A stretch of 41,961 nucleotides of DNA from Clostridia bacterium (lineage in GTDB: Bacteria; Bacillota; Clostridia; TANB77; CAG-508), in NCBI GenBank assembly GCA_017437145.1, contig JAFSBT010000006.1:1-41961 (forward strand), written 5' to 3'. The translations under genes and the position numbers were made by a program. The notes beneath the pieces were generated by a model. That model was not told the DNA's origin. It did no database searches and saw nothing but the letters and a program-made list of their open reading frames with translations. Positions 26,171 through 35,866 of this stretch are shown in pieces. Each line of letters opens with the position of its first letter. Position 1 is the stretch's first letter.

Positions 26171-26270
26171 ACCTTTTGGTATTTGGAATTTTGATTTTGG
26201 TGATATAAGAAGAGACATAGAAGAAATACTCTATGCCTCCAAATACCAAAATCCAATAACTAAATACAAA
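26171..26270. repeat. TTGGTATTTGG inverted repeat element
   Basis: TTTTGGTATTTGGA near the left end pairs with TCCAAATACCAAAA near the right end. It is related to the element at 2326-2440. It sits directly after the fbp stop codon. Confidence 0.6.
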
Positions 26271-26271
26271 T

Positions 26272-26308
26272 AAAAAAAATAAATACCAAAAAGGTATTTA
26301 TTTTTTTT
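26272..26308 (+). terminator. Terminator after fbp
   Basis: AATAAATACC and GGTATTTATT form a stem around AAAAA, followed by an eight-T run. Confidence 0.85.
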
Positions 26309-26346
26309 ATTTAATCCCTTATAATTTTTAAGTGGAGGTTTTTTTT

Positions 26347-27255
26347 ATGGGAAAACTTATATTAAAATGTACAAATTTAACTAAAAAAATAGGTAAAAAA
26401 CAGGTATTAGAGGATGTTTCACTATATGTCCATGAGGGTGATATTGTAGGATTTATTGGACCTAATGGAGCAGGTAAAACAACTACAATAAAACTTGTTT
26501 TAGGACTACAAAAAATTACTTCAGGTGAGGTAATAATAAATGGATATAATTTAAAAGAAGATTTTAAAAAAGCTATAAAAAATGTAGGCGCAATTGTTGA
26601 AAGCCCAGATTTATATATGTATTTAAGTGGATACGAAAATTTAAAATTAATAGCTAATTTATATGACAATGTAGATGAAAAGAGAATTGAGGAAGTAGTA
26701 GAATTAGTTGGTTTAACTAATAGAATTAAGGATAAAGTGTCTAGATACTCACTTGGAATGAGACAAAGATTGGGGATAGCTCAAGCAATACTTCATAGAC
26801 CTAATGTATTAATATTAGATGAGCCTACTAATGGTTTAGACCCAGAAGGTATAAAAGAAATGAGAGAACTATTAGAAAAATTAGCAAAAGAAGAAGGTAT
26901 GGGGATTTTAATATCTAGCCATAATTTAGCTGAATTAGAAACTTTTTGTAATAAAGCGTGTATTATTCAAAATGGAAAATTAATAGAGGAAACATCTTTA
27001 AAGAAATTGAAAGAAGAAACAATAAGTAATTATATTTTAGAAGTTAAAGATACAAAACTATTAAAAAAGATGAAAAAATATGAATTTGATATAAAAAATG
27101 AAACGATATGTAGTATAGTATTAGAAAAAGAAAAAGTACCAGAATTAATAAAAGATTTAGTTAATGAAAATGTATTAATATATTTTATAAAGAAAGATGC
27201 TAGAACATTAGAAGATGCATTCCTTAGAAAGACAGGAGGTAATGTAATTGAATAA
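26347..27255 (+). CDS. ABC transporter ATP-binding protein
   Basis: 302 residues. Walker A GPNGAGKTTT (about 38-47), signature YSLGMRQRLGIAQAIL, Walker B VLILDEPTNGLDPEG and the H-loop ISSHNLAELE are complete. The C-terminal 80 residues are the usual extension of the BcrA/NatA-type exporters. I chose ATG 26347 because the longer GTG start lies inside the GTGGAGG ribosome site. It overlaps the permease gene by 8 bp. It is probably an exporter of a peptide, antibiotic or lipid; no adjacent regulator indicates the substrate. Confidence 0.94.
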   Translation: MGKLILKCTNLTKKIGKKQVLEDVSLYVHEGDIVGFIGPNGAGKTTTIKLVLGLQKITSGEVIINGYNLKEDFKKAIKNVGAIVESPDLYMYLSGYENLKLIANLYDNVDEKRIEEVVELVGLTNRIKDKVSRYSLGMRQRLGIAQAILHRPNVLILDEPTNGLDPEGIKEMRELLEKLAKEEGMGILISSHNLAELETFCNKACIIQNGKLIEETSLKKLKEETISNYILEVKDTKLLKKMKKYEFDIKNETICSIVLEKEKVPELIKDLVNENVLIYFIKKDARTLEDAFLRKTGGNVIE

Positions 27256-28228
27256 ATTAATAAAAAACGAATTAACAAAACTTATAAAAAAGAAAAGCCT
27301 TTATATTATGCTTATAATATTGATTATATTTATGATAATTAATAATATCTTATATTCAAGGTCTTATAACAGTAAAGGAGATAAATATATAGAAGATGCT
27401 GAAGCTCAATATGAACAACTTTTAGAGTATAAAGAATCTTTAGAATCTTTAGAAAAAATGAGCAAAGAGGAAGAAGAATCATATAACATAATAATAAAAC
27501 AGATGGAAAAAAATAAATATATAATAGATAATAAACAAAATGTAGATGCAGTTGGAGACAATAGATTTATATTAAGAACCATTTTTGCTCAATATGATAT
27601 ATTCATTATAATATATATTATAATGATTGCTGGAACAATTATGAGTGAAGAATTTAATAAAGGTACTATAAAATTACTACTTATAAAACCATATAGTAGA
27701 ACTCAAATATTTTTAGCTAAATTCATAGCATGTGTAATTGTATTATTATGCTCAGCACTTATTATGGTTTTATTACAAGTAATAATAGGAGGAATAATAT
27801 TAGATTTTAGTTCTTTAACAGTACCAATAGTAGAATATAATAGTACAACTCAGGATTTACAATTTATTAATTTATTTGCATATATTGGATTAGACTTTTT
27901 AGCTAGACTTCCTATATATTTAATACTACTAGCGTTATCATTTGCATGTAGTACAATTTTAATGAATACTGCTACATCAATAGTTATACCAATACTAGTT
28001 TATCTTTTCTCAGGTACAATAGAGGGATTCTTAAATGGTATAAATGCAAAATGGATGAGATTTATAATAACACTTAATTGGAATTTTGAAACATATTTAT
28101 TTGGAAGAAAGCCTGAAATATCAGCATTTAGTTTAGAATTTTCAGTGTTCATTTGTATACTATATTTTGCTGTTATAATTGGAGCAGCATATTATAATTT
28201 TAAAAGAAGAGACATAAAGAATATATAA
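27248..28228 (+). CDS. ABC-2 type transporter permease
   Basis: 326 residues with a cytoplasmic N terminus, a first membrane segment at about 17-35, a large coiled extracellular loop (about 40-110) and five more segments. AGTIMSEEFNKGTIKLLLIKPYSR is the ABC-2 hallmark linking the second segment to the coupling helix. It starts at TTG with AGGAGGT upstream, inside the end of the ATPase gene. It converges with feoB and the two genes overlap by 29 bp at their 3' ends once feoB is read through its last shift. Confidence 0.9.
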   Translation: MNKLIKNELTKLIKKKSLYIMLIILIIFMIINNILYSRSYNSKGDKYIEDAEAQYEQLLEYKESLESLEKMSKEEEESYNIIIKQMEKNKYIIDNKQNVDAVGDNRFILRTIFAQYDIFIIIYIIMIAGTIMSEEFNKGTIKLLLIKPYSRTQIFLAKFIACVIVLLCSALIMVLLQVIIGGIILDFSSLTVPIVEYNSTTQDLQFINLFAYIGLDFLARLPIYLILLALSFACSTILMNTATSIVIPILVYLFSGTIEGFLNGINAKWMRFIITLNWNFETYLFGRKPEISAFSLEFSVFICILYFAVIIGAAYYNFKRRDIKNI

Positions 28229-30334
28229 AATTCGTAATTAGACAAACTAAAATACCGACAAATAGTTGGAAGGGCAAAAGAAAGTAGTGCCCACTTCCAG
28301 CTATTTGTTTCTTTTTTTATTGTAAGTATGGTTGTTGCACATGGGAAATGCAACAAACTAAAAATCATAACATTTATAAAAGTGATTACAGTCCAACCAT
28401 TTTGAAATAAAATAGTTCCTATAGTAGAATAATCTTCCAATCCAACTAGTGTCCCAGCATTCATATAGCCCATTAAAAGAATTGGTAAAACGATTTCATT
28501 AGCAGGAATTCCTAAAATAAAAGCTGTTAATATATAACCGTCTAATCCTATTAATTTTGCAAAAGGATTTAAAAAATTGGCTATATAACTTAATATAGAA
28601 ATATCATTTATAGATACGTTTGAAAAGAGCCATATTACAATACCAGCAGGAACAGCTACAAGTATTGCTCTTCCTAAAACAAATAAGGTTCTATCAAAAA
28701 TTGACCTTACTATAATTTTACTCATTTGAGGTTTTCTATAAGGTGGTAATTCTAAAATAAAAGAAGAAGGCACACCTTTTAGCACAGTTTTTGAAAGAAT
28801 TTTCGATATTATTAAAGTCATAAAAATTCCAAAAACTATTAAGCAAAGAACCAAAAAAGCGGATAAAATGGATGTGAATTTATTTGTAAAAAAACTACCA
28901 ATAAGTATTGAAGAGATGCAAATTAAAAAAGGAAATTTACCATTACATGGTACAAATGAATTTGTTAAAATTGATAATAATTTTTCTCTTGATGAATCAA
29001 TAATTCTTGCACCAGTAACACCTGCTGCATTACAACCAAATCCCATACACATAGTTAGAGATTGCTTTCCTGAACAGCCAGATTTTTTAAAATATTTATC
29101 CAAATTAAATGCTATTCTTGGCAGATAACCTAAATCTTCTAACATAGTAAAAAGAGGAAAAAATATTGCCATAGGTGGAAGCATTACAGAAACGATCCAA
29201 CCTAAAGTTTTAAAAGCACCATCTATAAATAAACCAGTTAACCATGAAGGACTATTTATAAAATCAAATAATTTTAATAATTGGATTTCGATATTTGAAA
29301 AGAAATTAGAAAGCAATTTTGATGGATAATTAGCACCTGTAATTGTAAGCCAAAAAATCAATCCTAAAAAGCAGAGCATAATAGGTATTCCGAATTTTTT
29401 TGATGTAAGTATTTTATCGATTTTTATATCTTTAATGTTTTTATTACTATCAGAGCTATTAGATACCTTACTAGAGATTTCCTCAGAGCGAAGTATAATA
29501 GATGATATTATATTGTTTTTTAAATTTAAAGTAGTAATACCGTTCTCAAGAAGTATATCTTTAACTTCTTGAATTTTATTATATAAACTAATCTCATCCG
29601 TATTTAAATTTAAAGAATTTTTAATGTTTTCTATAATTTTATTATTATCATCTAACAATTTTAAACAAATCCATTTTGACAAATAACCGAGAATAGTTCA
29701 GATTTTTTTTTAAAGTATTTAAGCATTTTTCAATAACAGATGAATATACTACTGTTCTTGGTTCGGGGATTATAGAACCAGTACAAACATTATAGATAGT
29801 GTCTAGCAGTTTTCTTAATGTTTTAGGTTTACTTGCAATCGTTCCAACAACAGGAACGCCAAGTTCGTTTGACAATTTATTTAAATTAATTTTAATTCCT
29901 TTTTTTTCAGCTTCGTCCAACAGATTAACGCAAACAATAACATTTTTTGTAATTTCAAAAATTTGATATACTAAATTTAAATTTCTTTCTAAACAAGTAG
30001 CATCAACTACAACCACAGTAAGAGTAGGATTACCAAAACATATGTAATCTCTTGCAATTTCTTCTTCCTCAGAATTTGACATTAGAGAATATGTACCAGG
30101 GATATCTACTAGTAAAAAGTCTTTATCCTTATATTTACAAAAACCAGTAGCATTACTTACTGTTTTGCCAGGCCAATTACCAGTGTGTTGATGCATGCCT
30201 GTAAGTGCATTGAATACAGTACTTTTTCCTACATTAGGATTTCCAGCTAATGCAATAGTAAAATCATATTCATTTTTTTGCACAAATGAATTTTTACTAA
30301 AAATTGAATCAATAGATAATTTAGTAAATCCCAT
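28200..30334 (-). CDS. feoB: Ferrous iron transporter FeoB, two +1 shifts at CGG
   Basis: Reading through in-frame CGG codons at 29687-29689 and 28255-28257 gives 710 residues, the normal FeoB size. The N-terminal G domain shows GNPNVGKSTVF (31-41), TGNWPGKTV, DIPGTYSL and NLLDEAEK. The membrane part shows MCMGFGCNAAGVTGARI, GIPANEIVLPI and HFPCATTILTIKKETNSWKW. The first shift joins the G domain to KWICLKLLDDN; the second turns a polar tail into the hydrophobic helix GILVCLITNFIYSL expected of FeoB. It imports Fe2+ under low oxygen. The start ATG has a GGAGG site, and feoA lies 192 bp upstream, separated by repeats. Confidence 0.9.
28255..28257 (-). other. Recoding site 7: CGG, +1 shift near FeoB C terminus
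   Basis: In frame after TGT. Skipping C reads GGT and gives PTICGILVCLIT, a membrane helix. The zero frame instead gives 22 aromatic and polar residues. Confidence 0.7.
29687..29689 (-). other. Recoding site 8: CGG, +1 shift after FeoB G domain
   Basis: In-frame codon 216 is CGG after TCT. Skipping C reads GGT and continues into 494 further residues of FeoB. The zero frame stops after 13 codons. Confidence 0.8.
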
Positions 30335-30365
30335 AAAAGAACCTCCAGAATAATAAATAATGCAA

Positions 30366-30412
30366 AATTTATTTTACAAATTTTGATGTAGGGGCGGGCC
30401 TTGTGTTCGCCC
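30366..30412. repeat. GTAGGGGCG palindromic repeat with TTTTACAAATTTTG flank
   Basis: CAAAATTT-ATTTTACAAATTTTG, also found at 36997-37019, is followed by GTAGGGGCGGGCCTTGTG and TTCGCCC, a divergent copy of the GTAGGGGCGAAC unit best seen at 32217-32300. Confidence 0.6.
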
Positions 30413-30473
30413 TTGAAATTATTTATAATATTTTATAATTAGTATATGAAATATTATAAAATATGTTAATAAA

Positions 30474-30505
30474 TTGTAGGGGCTAGTCTTGACTAGCCCC
30501 TACAA
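30474..30505. repeat. GTAGGGGCTAGTC palindrome
   Basis: TTGTAGGGGCTAGTC and its exact complement are separated by TT. The outer arm matches the GTAGGGGC family with a different inner stem. It lies 21 bp after the feoA stop and may end the feoA transcript. Confidence 0.75.
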
Positions 30506-30526
30506 TATAAAAATGAATAATAGTAT

Positions 30527-30763
30527 TTAATCACCGATTATACACGTTATATCCTTCACATCTTCTTTTCTTAATGCAATAGTACTGCTTCTAATTTTAT
30601 ATGCAATAGGGTTCCTAAAAGGACTATTAAAAATAGGAGTTATTTTTGTGCCATCTATCAATCCTAAATCTAATAATCTTCTTCTTAATATTTCATCACA
30701 ATTTAAGCTATAAATTTTAGCAGTAATATTTAAAGGTAATTTATCTAAAGTTAAAATTTTCAT
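30527..30763 (-). CDS. feoA: Ferrous iron transport protein FeoA
   Basis: 78 residues with the SH3-like FeoA fold: MKILTLDKLPLNITAKI, RRRLLDLGLIDGTKITPIF and PIAYKIRSSTIALRKEDVKDI. FeoA is a small cytoplasmic partner of FeoB. The ATG has a GGAGGC site. It is in the same orientation as feoB, 192 bp upstream of it, with two palindromic repeats in the gap. Confidence 0.93.
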   Translation of the reverse strand: MKILTLDKLPLNITAKIYSLNCDEILRRRLLDLGLIDGTKITPIFNSPFRNPIAYKIRSSTIALRKEDVKDITCIIGD

Positions 30764-30804
30764 TAGAAGCCTCCTATTTATATATTATGAATGGAAATAT
30801 TTAT

Positions 30805-30833
30805 TTGACATTAAAAGACAAAGAATATATACT
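30805..30833 (+). promoter_or_regulatory. Likely promoter of dut
   Basis: TTGACA and TATACT are 17 bp apart, about 128 bp upstream of the dut ATG, in the divergent feoA-dut spacer. Confidence 0.55.
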
Positions 30834-30870
30834 AATAAAAATAATATAAAGTGACTTATAAAAACTGTAG

Positions 30871-30901
30871 AGCGATTTTAAATCGCCCGCACTTCGAAGG
30901 A
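30871..30901. repeat. Degenerate GTAGAGCGATTT palindromic unit
   Basis: GTAGAGCGATTTTAAATCGCCC has the same frame as the GTAGGGGCGAAC family with a different inner stem, followed by GCACTTCGAAGGAA, which also resembles the CTTCGAAGTG near 32269. Confidence 0.45.
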
Positions 30902-30961
30902 ATTACTAAAAATAATAATTGAAAATTAAAGATATTATAAAATAGAAAGGAAGATTAATAT

Positions 30962-31420
30962 ATGAAAAAACTAAGAGGATTTGAAATAGCAAAAGGATTT
31001 GAAAATTATAATATAAATTTACCAATAAGAAAAACTAAAAATTCTGCTGGATATGATTTAGAAGCAGCAGAAGATTGTGTGATACCAAGTTTTAAAAGAG
31101 GGAATAAACCTACATTAGTAAAAACAGGGTTAAAAGCATATATGTGCGAGGATGAAGTACTAATTTTAGCAAATAGAAGTTCTAATCCAGGGAAAAAAGG
31201 GCTAGTTTTAGCAAATAGTATAGGAGTAATTGATAGTGATTATTATGGAAATAGCGATAACGATGGACACATTATGGTTTCATTTTACAATGTAAAAGAT
31301 GAAGATGTATATATAAAAAAAGGTGAAGCGGTTGCACAAGCAATATTCCAAAAATTTTTAGTGACAGATGATGATGTTGCAGAAGGAGAAAGAACAGGGG
31401 GGTTTGGGTCAACAAATTAA
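30962..31420 (+). CDS. dut: dUTPase (dUTP diphosphatase)
   Basis: 152 residues with the trimeric dUTPase motifs: SAGYDLEAAE (motif 1), ANRSSNPGKKG (2), VIDSDYYG (3), VAQAIFQKF (4) and ERTGGFGSTN (5, the C-terminal lid). It hydrolyses dUTP to dUMP, keeping uracil out of DNA. The ATG follows GAAAGGAAG. Other Firmicute-type dUTPases and dCTP deaminases share some motifs; the RSS and GGFGST pair favours dUTPase. It is separated from carD by its own promoter. Confidence 0.92.
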   Translation: MKKLRGFEIAKGFENYNINLPIRKTKNSAGYDLEAAEDCVIPSFKRGNKPTLVKTGLKAYMCEDEVLILANRSSNPGKKGLVLANSIGVIDSDYYGNSDNDGHIMVSFYNVKDEDVYIKKGEAVAQAIFQKFLVTDDDVAEGERTGGFGSTN

Positions 31421-31447
31421 ATTTTACATAAAATTTACCAAATTCTT

Positions 31448-31476
31448 TTGACTTTGTTATAATTTTGTGATATAAT
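31448..31476 (+). promoter_or_regulatory. Sigma-A promoter of carD
   Basis: TTGACT and TATAAT are 17 bp apart, about 30 bp upstream of the carD ATG. Confidence 0.75.
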
Positions 31477-31505
31477 AGGTACAGTTTTGAAGGAGTGATG
31501 CATGA

Positions 31506-32132
31506 ATGTTTAATGTAGGAGATAAAGTAGTATATCCAATGCACGGTGCAGGAACAATTGAATCAATAGAAGAAAAAGATATTTTAGGAGAAAAACAAGC
31601 CTACTATATAATAAAAATGCCAGGAGAAGTTAAAGTAATGGTTCCAACAGCTAAAGCAAAAGATGTTGGAGTAAGAGATGTTATAAATGAGGAAACAGCT
31701 GGAAAAGTATTTAAAGTATTAACAACAGATTCAACAGAAATGTCAATGAACTGGAATAAAAGATATAGAGATAATATGGAAAAAATGAAAAGTGGAGATG
31801 CTTATGAAATTGCTGATGTTGTTAGAAACTTAAGCTTTAAACAAAAAGAAAAAGGTCTATCAACAGGGGAAAAGAAAATGCTTTTAAATGCAAAGCAAAT
31901 TTTAATTAGCGAATTAACATTAGCACAAAATGCAAAAAAAGAAGACATAGAAGAATTAGTAAATGATACAATAAATGTTTCGTTTGCAGAATATAATAAA
32001 ATAGATAAAAATGCAGTTAAAGATAATACAGTTAAACAATTTATATCATTTGATTCTGTTTCAACACCAGAACCAGAAAATGGTAGTGGTAATTTCATAT
32101 CATTTACAAACCCAACAGACACAGCAAACTAA
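31506..32132 (+). CDS. CarD/CdnL family RNA polymerase-binding regulator
   Basis: 208 residues. The N-terminal RID domain begins MFNVGDKVVYPMHGAGTIESIEE, followed by the C-terminal helical DNA-binding domain with MSMNWNKRYRDNMEKMKSGD and GEKKMLLNAKQILISEL. A glutamate and asparagine-rich tail of about 40 residues follows, longer than in typical CarD proteins. CarD stabilises open promoter complexes. AAGGAG lies 11 bases before the ATG; two nearer ATG triplets are out of frame. Confidence 0.92.
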   Translation: MFNVGDKVVYPMHGAGTIESIEEKDILGEKQAYYIIKMPGEVKVMVPTAKAKDVGVRDVINEETAGKVFKVLTTDSTEMSMNWNKRYRDNMEKMKSGDAYEIADVVRNLSFKQKEKGLSTGEKKMLLNAKQILISELTLAQNAKKEDIEELVNDTINVSFAEYNKIDKNAVKDNTVKQFISFDSVSTPEPENGSGNFISFTNPTDTAN

Positions 32133-32149
32133 TAAGAAATAAATAAAAA

Positions 32150-32178
32150 GATAAGGACGAAGAACGTCCTTATTTTTT
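32150..32178 (+). terminator. Terminator after carD
   Basis: ATAAGGACG and CGTCCTTAT pair around AAGAA, followed by Ts. Confidence 0.9.
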
Positions 32179-32216
32179 GTGTTTGCTATATAAATTTTAA
32201 ATAATTTATATGATGT

Positions 32217-32300
32217 GTAGGGGCGAACTGTGTTCGCCCGTTACAGTAAAAATTTTTAAGTAATTTCTTCGAAGTGTGGGCGAACGCAGTTCGCCCCTAC
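32217..32300. repeat. GTAGGGGCGAAC paired palindromic repeat
   Basis: Two inverted units, GTAGGGGCGAACTGTG-TTCGCCC and GGGCGAACGCAGTTCGCCCCTAC, flank a 38-bp spacer. Each unit is itself a small palindrome. Relatives lie at 13022, 30388, 30474, 30871 and 41759. It is a REP-like pair upstream of dnaG. Confidence 0.8.
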
Positions 32301-32404
32301 AAATATTTTGAAATTTATAATAATGTGCAGTTATATTTTTTTCTTTGAAGGATTTAAGACTTGGCTGTCGAATATTATAATTATGTAAAAGAAAAGGTGT
32401 AATT

Positions 32405-34180
32405 ATGGTTAGATATTCTGAAGAATTAATAGAAGATATAAGAGCAAATAATGACATAGTAGATGTAATATCACAATATGTTACATTAAAACGAAGTGGA
32501 AGAAGCTATTTCGGGTTATGTCCTTTTCACAAAGAAAAAACACCTTCTTTTTCAGTTTCAGTAGATAAACAAATTTTTCATTGTTTTGGATGTGGCGCAG
32601 GAGGAAATGTAATTCATTTTATTCAAAAAATTGAAAATATTGATTTTAAAGAAAGTATTGAATTACTTGCAGAAAGAGCTGGAATAGTTTTACCTACGGA
32701 AACAGGAAGTTCAGATGACAAAAAGCAAAGACTGAAAGAAAAAATTTATGATATTAATCAGCAAGTTGCAATGTTCTATCATGAAAATTTATATAAACCA
32801 ACAGCTAAATTGGGACAAGAATATGTAAAAAAAAGAAAGCTAGATAATAAGGCTTTAAAAAATTTTTTAATAGGATATGCAGATTCAAATAATAGTGTTT
32901 ATAAATTTTTGAAGGAGAAAGGATTTTCTGAAGAAGAAATTTTAGAATCTAGACTAGTTAATAAAACCGAAAAAGGAATTTTTATAGATAGATATAGAAA
33001 TAGATTAATTTTTCCAATTCAAGATGTAAGAGGTAGAGTTGTAGCTTTTGGAGGACGTGTTTTAGATAATTCTCTTCCTAAATATATAAATTCTCCAGAA
33101 AACTTAGTATACAACAAAAGTAGAACCTTGTATGGCTTAAATGTTGCTAAAAACAGTAAAAAAAGAGAAATGATTATGGTGGAAGGCTACATGGATACAG
33201 TATCATTGCATCAAAGAGGAATCGACAATGTTGTTGCATCATGCGGCACAGCCCTTACAGAAGCTCAAGGTAGAATGCTAAAAAAATATTGTGATAAAGT
33301 AATAATTTCCTATGATTCAGATACAGCAGGTCAAAATGCTACACTTAGAGGATTGGAAATTCTTAAAAATCTTGGGTGTGATGTTAGAATTCTTCAAATG
33401 GAAGGAGCTAAAGACCCGGACGAATTCGTAATAAAATATGGTGCAGGGAAATTCAATCTGTTAATAGAAAAAGCAATATCACTAATAGAGTTTAGAGTAA
33501 AAGTTTTAAAAAACAATGTTAATTTAGATAATGCCAATGATAAAATAAAATTCTTAAAAGAAATAGCAAAAATTTTAAGTACTGTAGATAATAAAATAGA
33601 ACAAGAAATATATTTAGTTCAAATTGCAGAAACTTATAACATTTCAAAAGAAGCAATATATGCAGAAATAAATAAATTAAATTACAATAAAAATGTAGGA
33701 CAAAAAGTTTTAGAAAGACCAAAAGTAGTAAAAAAAGTTGAAAAAAAAGTAGAACCTTCAAATAAAAGAGAAGAACTAATTATTTTATTACTATTAAATG
33801 GTCAAATGGAAATCTTTAATCAAATAAAACAAAAAATTTCACCACAAGAATTTAAAATAGAAGTTAATAAAAGAATAGTAGAAACATTATATAAAAAATA
33901 TGAAGAAGAAAAACAAGATATAACTAATGTGTTAGATTTATTTATTGAAGATGAAGAAGCTATTAGTATGCTTACAAAAATAATGAGTAGTAATGATGAA
34001 ATAAAAAATGATAAAAAAGCTGTTGATGATGTAATAAATAGTTACATCAAGGAGAAACTAACAAATAGAAAGAATGAAATTATATATAATTTAAATAATT
34101 CAGATGTAAGTAATTTTGATTCAAAAGAACTTGAGAATGAATTACATGATATTATAATAAAATTAGCCCAAATGAAGTAG
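32405..34180 (+). CDS. dnaG: DNA primase DnaG
   Basis: 591 residues. The zinc-binding domain has C39-x2-H42 and C60-x2-C63 (CPFHKEKTPSFSVS, FHCFGCGAGGN). The TOPRIM core shows MIMVEGYMDTV and ISYDSDTAGQNA. A C-terminal helicase-binding domain follows a lysine-rich linker at about 440-455. It makes RNA primers for replication. It starts at ATG with AAAAGGTG and is 11 bp upstream of rpoD, the conserved dnaG-rpoD arrangement. Confidence 0.97.
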   Translation: MVRYSEELIEDIRANNDIVDVISQYVTLKRSGRSYFGLCPFHKEKTPSFSVSVDKQIFHCFGCGAGGNVIHFIQKIENIDFKESIELLAERAGIVLPTETGSSDDKKQRLKEKIYDINQQVAMFYHENLYKPTAKLGQEYVKKRKLDNKALKNFLIGYADSNNSVYKFLKEKGFSEEEILESRLVNKTEKGIFIDRYRNRLIFPIQDVRGRVVAFGGRVLDNSLPKYINSPENLVYNKSRTLYGLNVAKNSKKREMIMVEGYMDTVSLHQRGIDNVVASCGTALTEAQGRMLKKYCDKVIISYDSDTAGQNATLRGLEILKNLGCDVRILQMEGAKDPDEFVIKYGAGKFNLLIEKAISLIEFRVKVLKNNVNLDNANDKIKFLKEIAKILSTVDNKIEQEIYLVQIAETYNISKEAIYAEINKLNYNKNVGQKVLERPKVVKKVEKKVEPSNKREELIILLLLNGQMEIFNQIKQKISPQEFKIEVNKRIVETLYKKYEEEKQDITNVLDLFIEDEEAISMLTKIMSSNDEIKNDKKAVDDVINSYIKEKLTNRKNEIIYNLNNSDVSNFDSKELENELHDIIIKLAQMK

Positions 34181-34191
34181 GAGGTTAGGAA

Positions 34192-35358
34192 ATGGCTAAA
34201 AAAAATGAAGAAATTAAAGAACAAATTAAGGACGAAACAAAAAAGAAAAATGTAAAAGAAGTAAAAAATGAAAATCAAGCTGATGATACAAATCAAAAAG
34301 TTAAAGAAATTTTGCAAAAAGCAAAACAAAAGGGACAAATTACTTATGGTGAATTAGCAACAGAATTAGGGGATATTAATCCAGAACAAATAGATAAAGT
34401 TTTTGATGCATTTGATGAAATTGGTGTCGATATTCTAAAAGACGACATGGAAGAACCTGATTTAGAAGACTTACAGCAGCTTGAAGATATAAAAGTAGAA
34501 GAAATAGATTTAAATGATTTTGAGGGAGTTAATGTTGATGACCCTGTTAGAATGTATTTAAGAGAAATAGGAAAAATTCCATTATTAACATTTGAAGAAG
34601 AATTGAATTTAGCACAAGAAATATTAAATGGTGATGAGGAAGCAAAACAAAAACTTGCTGAATCAAACCTAAGATTGGTTGTAAGTATTGCAAAAAAATA
34701 TGTAGGAAGAGGAATGTTATTCTTAGACTTGATTCAAGAAGGAAACATGGGATTAATTAAAGCAGTAGAAAAGTTTGATTATACAAAAGGATTTAAATTT
34801 AGTACTTACGCTACATGGTGGATAAGACAAGCTATAACAAGAGCTATTGCAGACCAAGCAAGAACAATCAGAATTCCAGTTCATATGGTGGAAACAATTA
34901 ATAAATTAATTCGTACATCAAGACATTTATTACAACAACTAGGACGCGAACCTAGTCCAGAAGAAATTGCTGCTGAAATGGAAATATCTGTCGAAAAAGT
35001 AATGGAAATACAAAAAATAGCACAAGACCCAGTTTCATTAGAAACTCCTATAGGAGAAGAAGATGACAGCCACTTAGGAGACTTTATACAAGACGAAGAT
35101 AGTCCAGCACCACAAGACTCTGCAGCATACACACTATTAAAAGAACAATTAGAAGAAGTTATGAGTACATTAACACCAAGGGAAGCAAAAGTATTAAAAC
35201 TAAGATTTGGATTAGAAGATGGACGTTCAAGAACATTAGAAGAAGTTGGACGTGAATTCATGGTAACACGTGAAAGAATAAGACAAATAGAAGCAAAAGC
35301 ATTAAGAAAATTAAGACATCCAAGCAGAAGCAAAAAATTAAAAGATTATATGAATTAG
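34192..35358 (+). CDS. rpoD: Primary sigma factor RpoD/SigA
   Basis: 388 residues. A lysine-rich N-terminal extension, then region 1.1 (about 40-90), region 1.2 ([17 protein letters not shown]), region 2 ([35 protein letters not shown]), region 3 and region 4 ([34 protein letters not shown]). It recognises the TTGACA/TATAAT promoters seen throughout this window. It starts at ATG with AGGAGGTT and is followed by a terminator. Confidence 0.98.
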   Translation: MAKKNEEIKEQIKDETKKKNVKEVKNENQADDTNQKVKEILQKAKQKGQITYGELATELGDINPEQIDKVFDAFDEIGVDILKDDMEEPDLEDLQQLEDIKVEEIDLNDFEGVNVDDPVRMYLREIGKIPLLTFEEELNLAQEILNGDEEAKQKLAESNLRLVVSIAKKYVGRGMLFLDLIQEGNMGLIKAVEKFDYTKGFKFSTYATWWIRQAITRAIADQARTIRIPVHMVETINKLIRTSRHLLQQLGREPSPEEIAAEMEISVEKVMEIQKIAQDPVSLETPIGEEDDSHLGDFIQDEDSPAPQDSAAYTLLKEQLEEVMSTLTPREAKVLKLRFGLEDGRSRTLEEVGREFMVTRERIRQIEAKALRKLRHPSRSKKLKDYMN

Positions 35359-35361
35359 TGT

Positions 35362-35393
35362 AAAAAGACAGACTATTTTTAGTCTGTCTTTTT
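35362..35393 (+). terminator. Terminator after rpoD
   Basis: AAAAAGACAGACTA and TAGTCTGTCTTTTT pair around TTTT. A short GTGAATAGTGAATAAT repeat tract follows (35394-35412). Confidence 0.92.
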
Positions 35394-35423
35394 AGTGAAT
35401 AGTGAATAATAAAGGAAAAAAAT

Positions 35424-35452
35424 TTGACTTTATTATAAATTTATGTTAAACT
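35424..35452 (+). promoter_or_regulatory. Promoter of the small gene at 35494
   Basis: TTGACT and TAAACT are 17 bp apart, about 41 bp upstream of the ATG. Confidence 0.6.
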
Positions 35453-35493
35453 ATATATGTGATTTATGAAATCTTTATTAAGGAGAGATAAAA

Positions 35494-35766
35494 ATGTCTT
35501 GGTTAAGTAAATTATGGAAAAGATTAGGAGAAACAGATAAAGAATATGATGAGGTTGGTATAGAAAATAAGAATACTGCTCAAATTGAAGCAGCTTCAAA
35601 AAGTCTAAGATCAGGTACAGATTATGTAGAAATTATAGCTGGATCAAAGAAAAAAATTGTTCAACAAGTGAATGTAGATGCAAAAAAAGCTAATCAACAA
35701 GCTAAAAAGAAAGCAGATAAAAATAAATCAATTGAAGGAAAGACAAAAGGTTTAGCAAGAGTGTAA
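35494..35766 (+). CDS. Small basic protein, unknown
   Basis: 90 residues, rich in lysine, alanine and glutamine, with no membrane segment. The first 20 residues (MSWLSKLWKRLGETDKEY) could form an amphipathic helix, and the rest is probably helical or disordered (QQAKKKADKNKS). It has its own promoter, an AAGGAGAG ribosome site and a terminator, so it looks like a real, singly transcribed gene. I do not recognise a family. Confidence 0.65.
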   Translation: MSWLSKLWKRLGETDKEYDEVGIENKNTAQIEAASKSLRSGTDYVEIIAGSKKKIVQQVNVDAKKANQQAKKKADKNKSIEGKTKGLARV

Positions 35767-35785
35767 TTATAGGATGAAAAATAAT

Positions 35786-35820
35786 AAAAAACAGAAAAAA
35801 TAAAAATTTTTCTGTTTTTT
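35786..35820 (+). terminator. Terminator before tRNA-Met
   Basis: AAAAAACAGAAAAA and TTTTTCTGTTTTTT form the stem. The -35 box of the tRNA promoter begins directly after it. Confidence 0.85.
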
Positions 35821-35822
35821 TA

Positions 35823-35851
35823 TTGACAAATGATATGAAAGTTAATATAAT
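35823..35851 (+). promoter_or_regulatory. Promoter of tRNA-Met
   Basis: Consensus TTGACA and TATAAT, 17 bp apart, 15 bp before the tRNA. Confidence 0.85.
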
Positions 35852-35866
35852 AAATAAGCTTGATAT

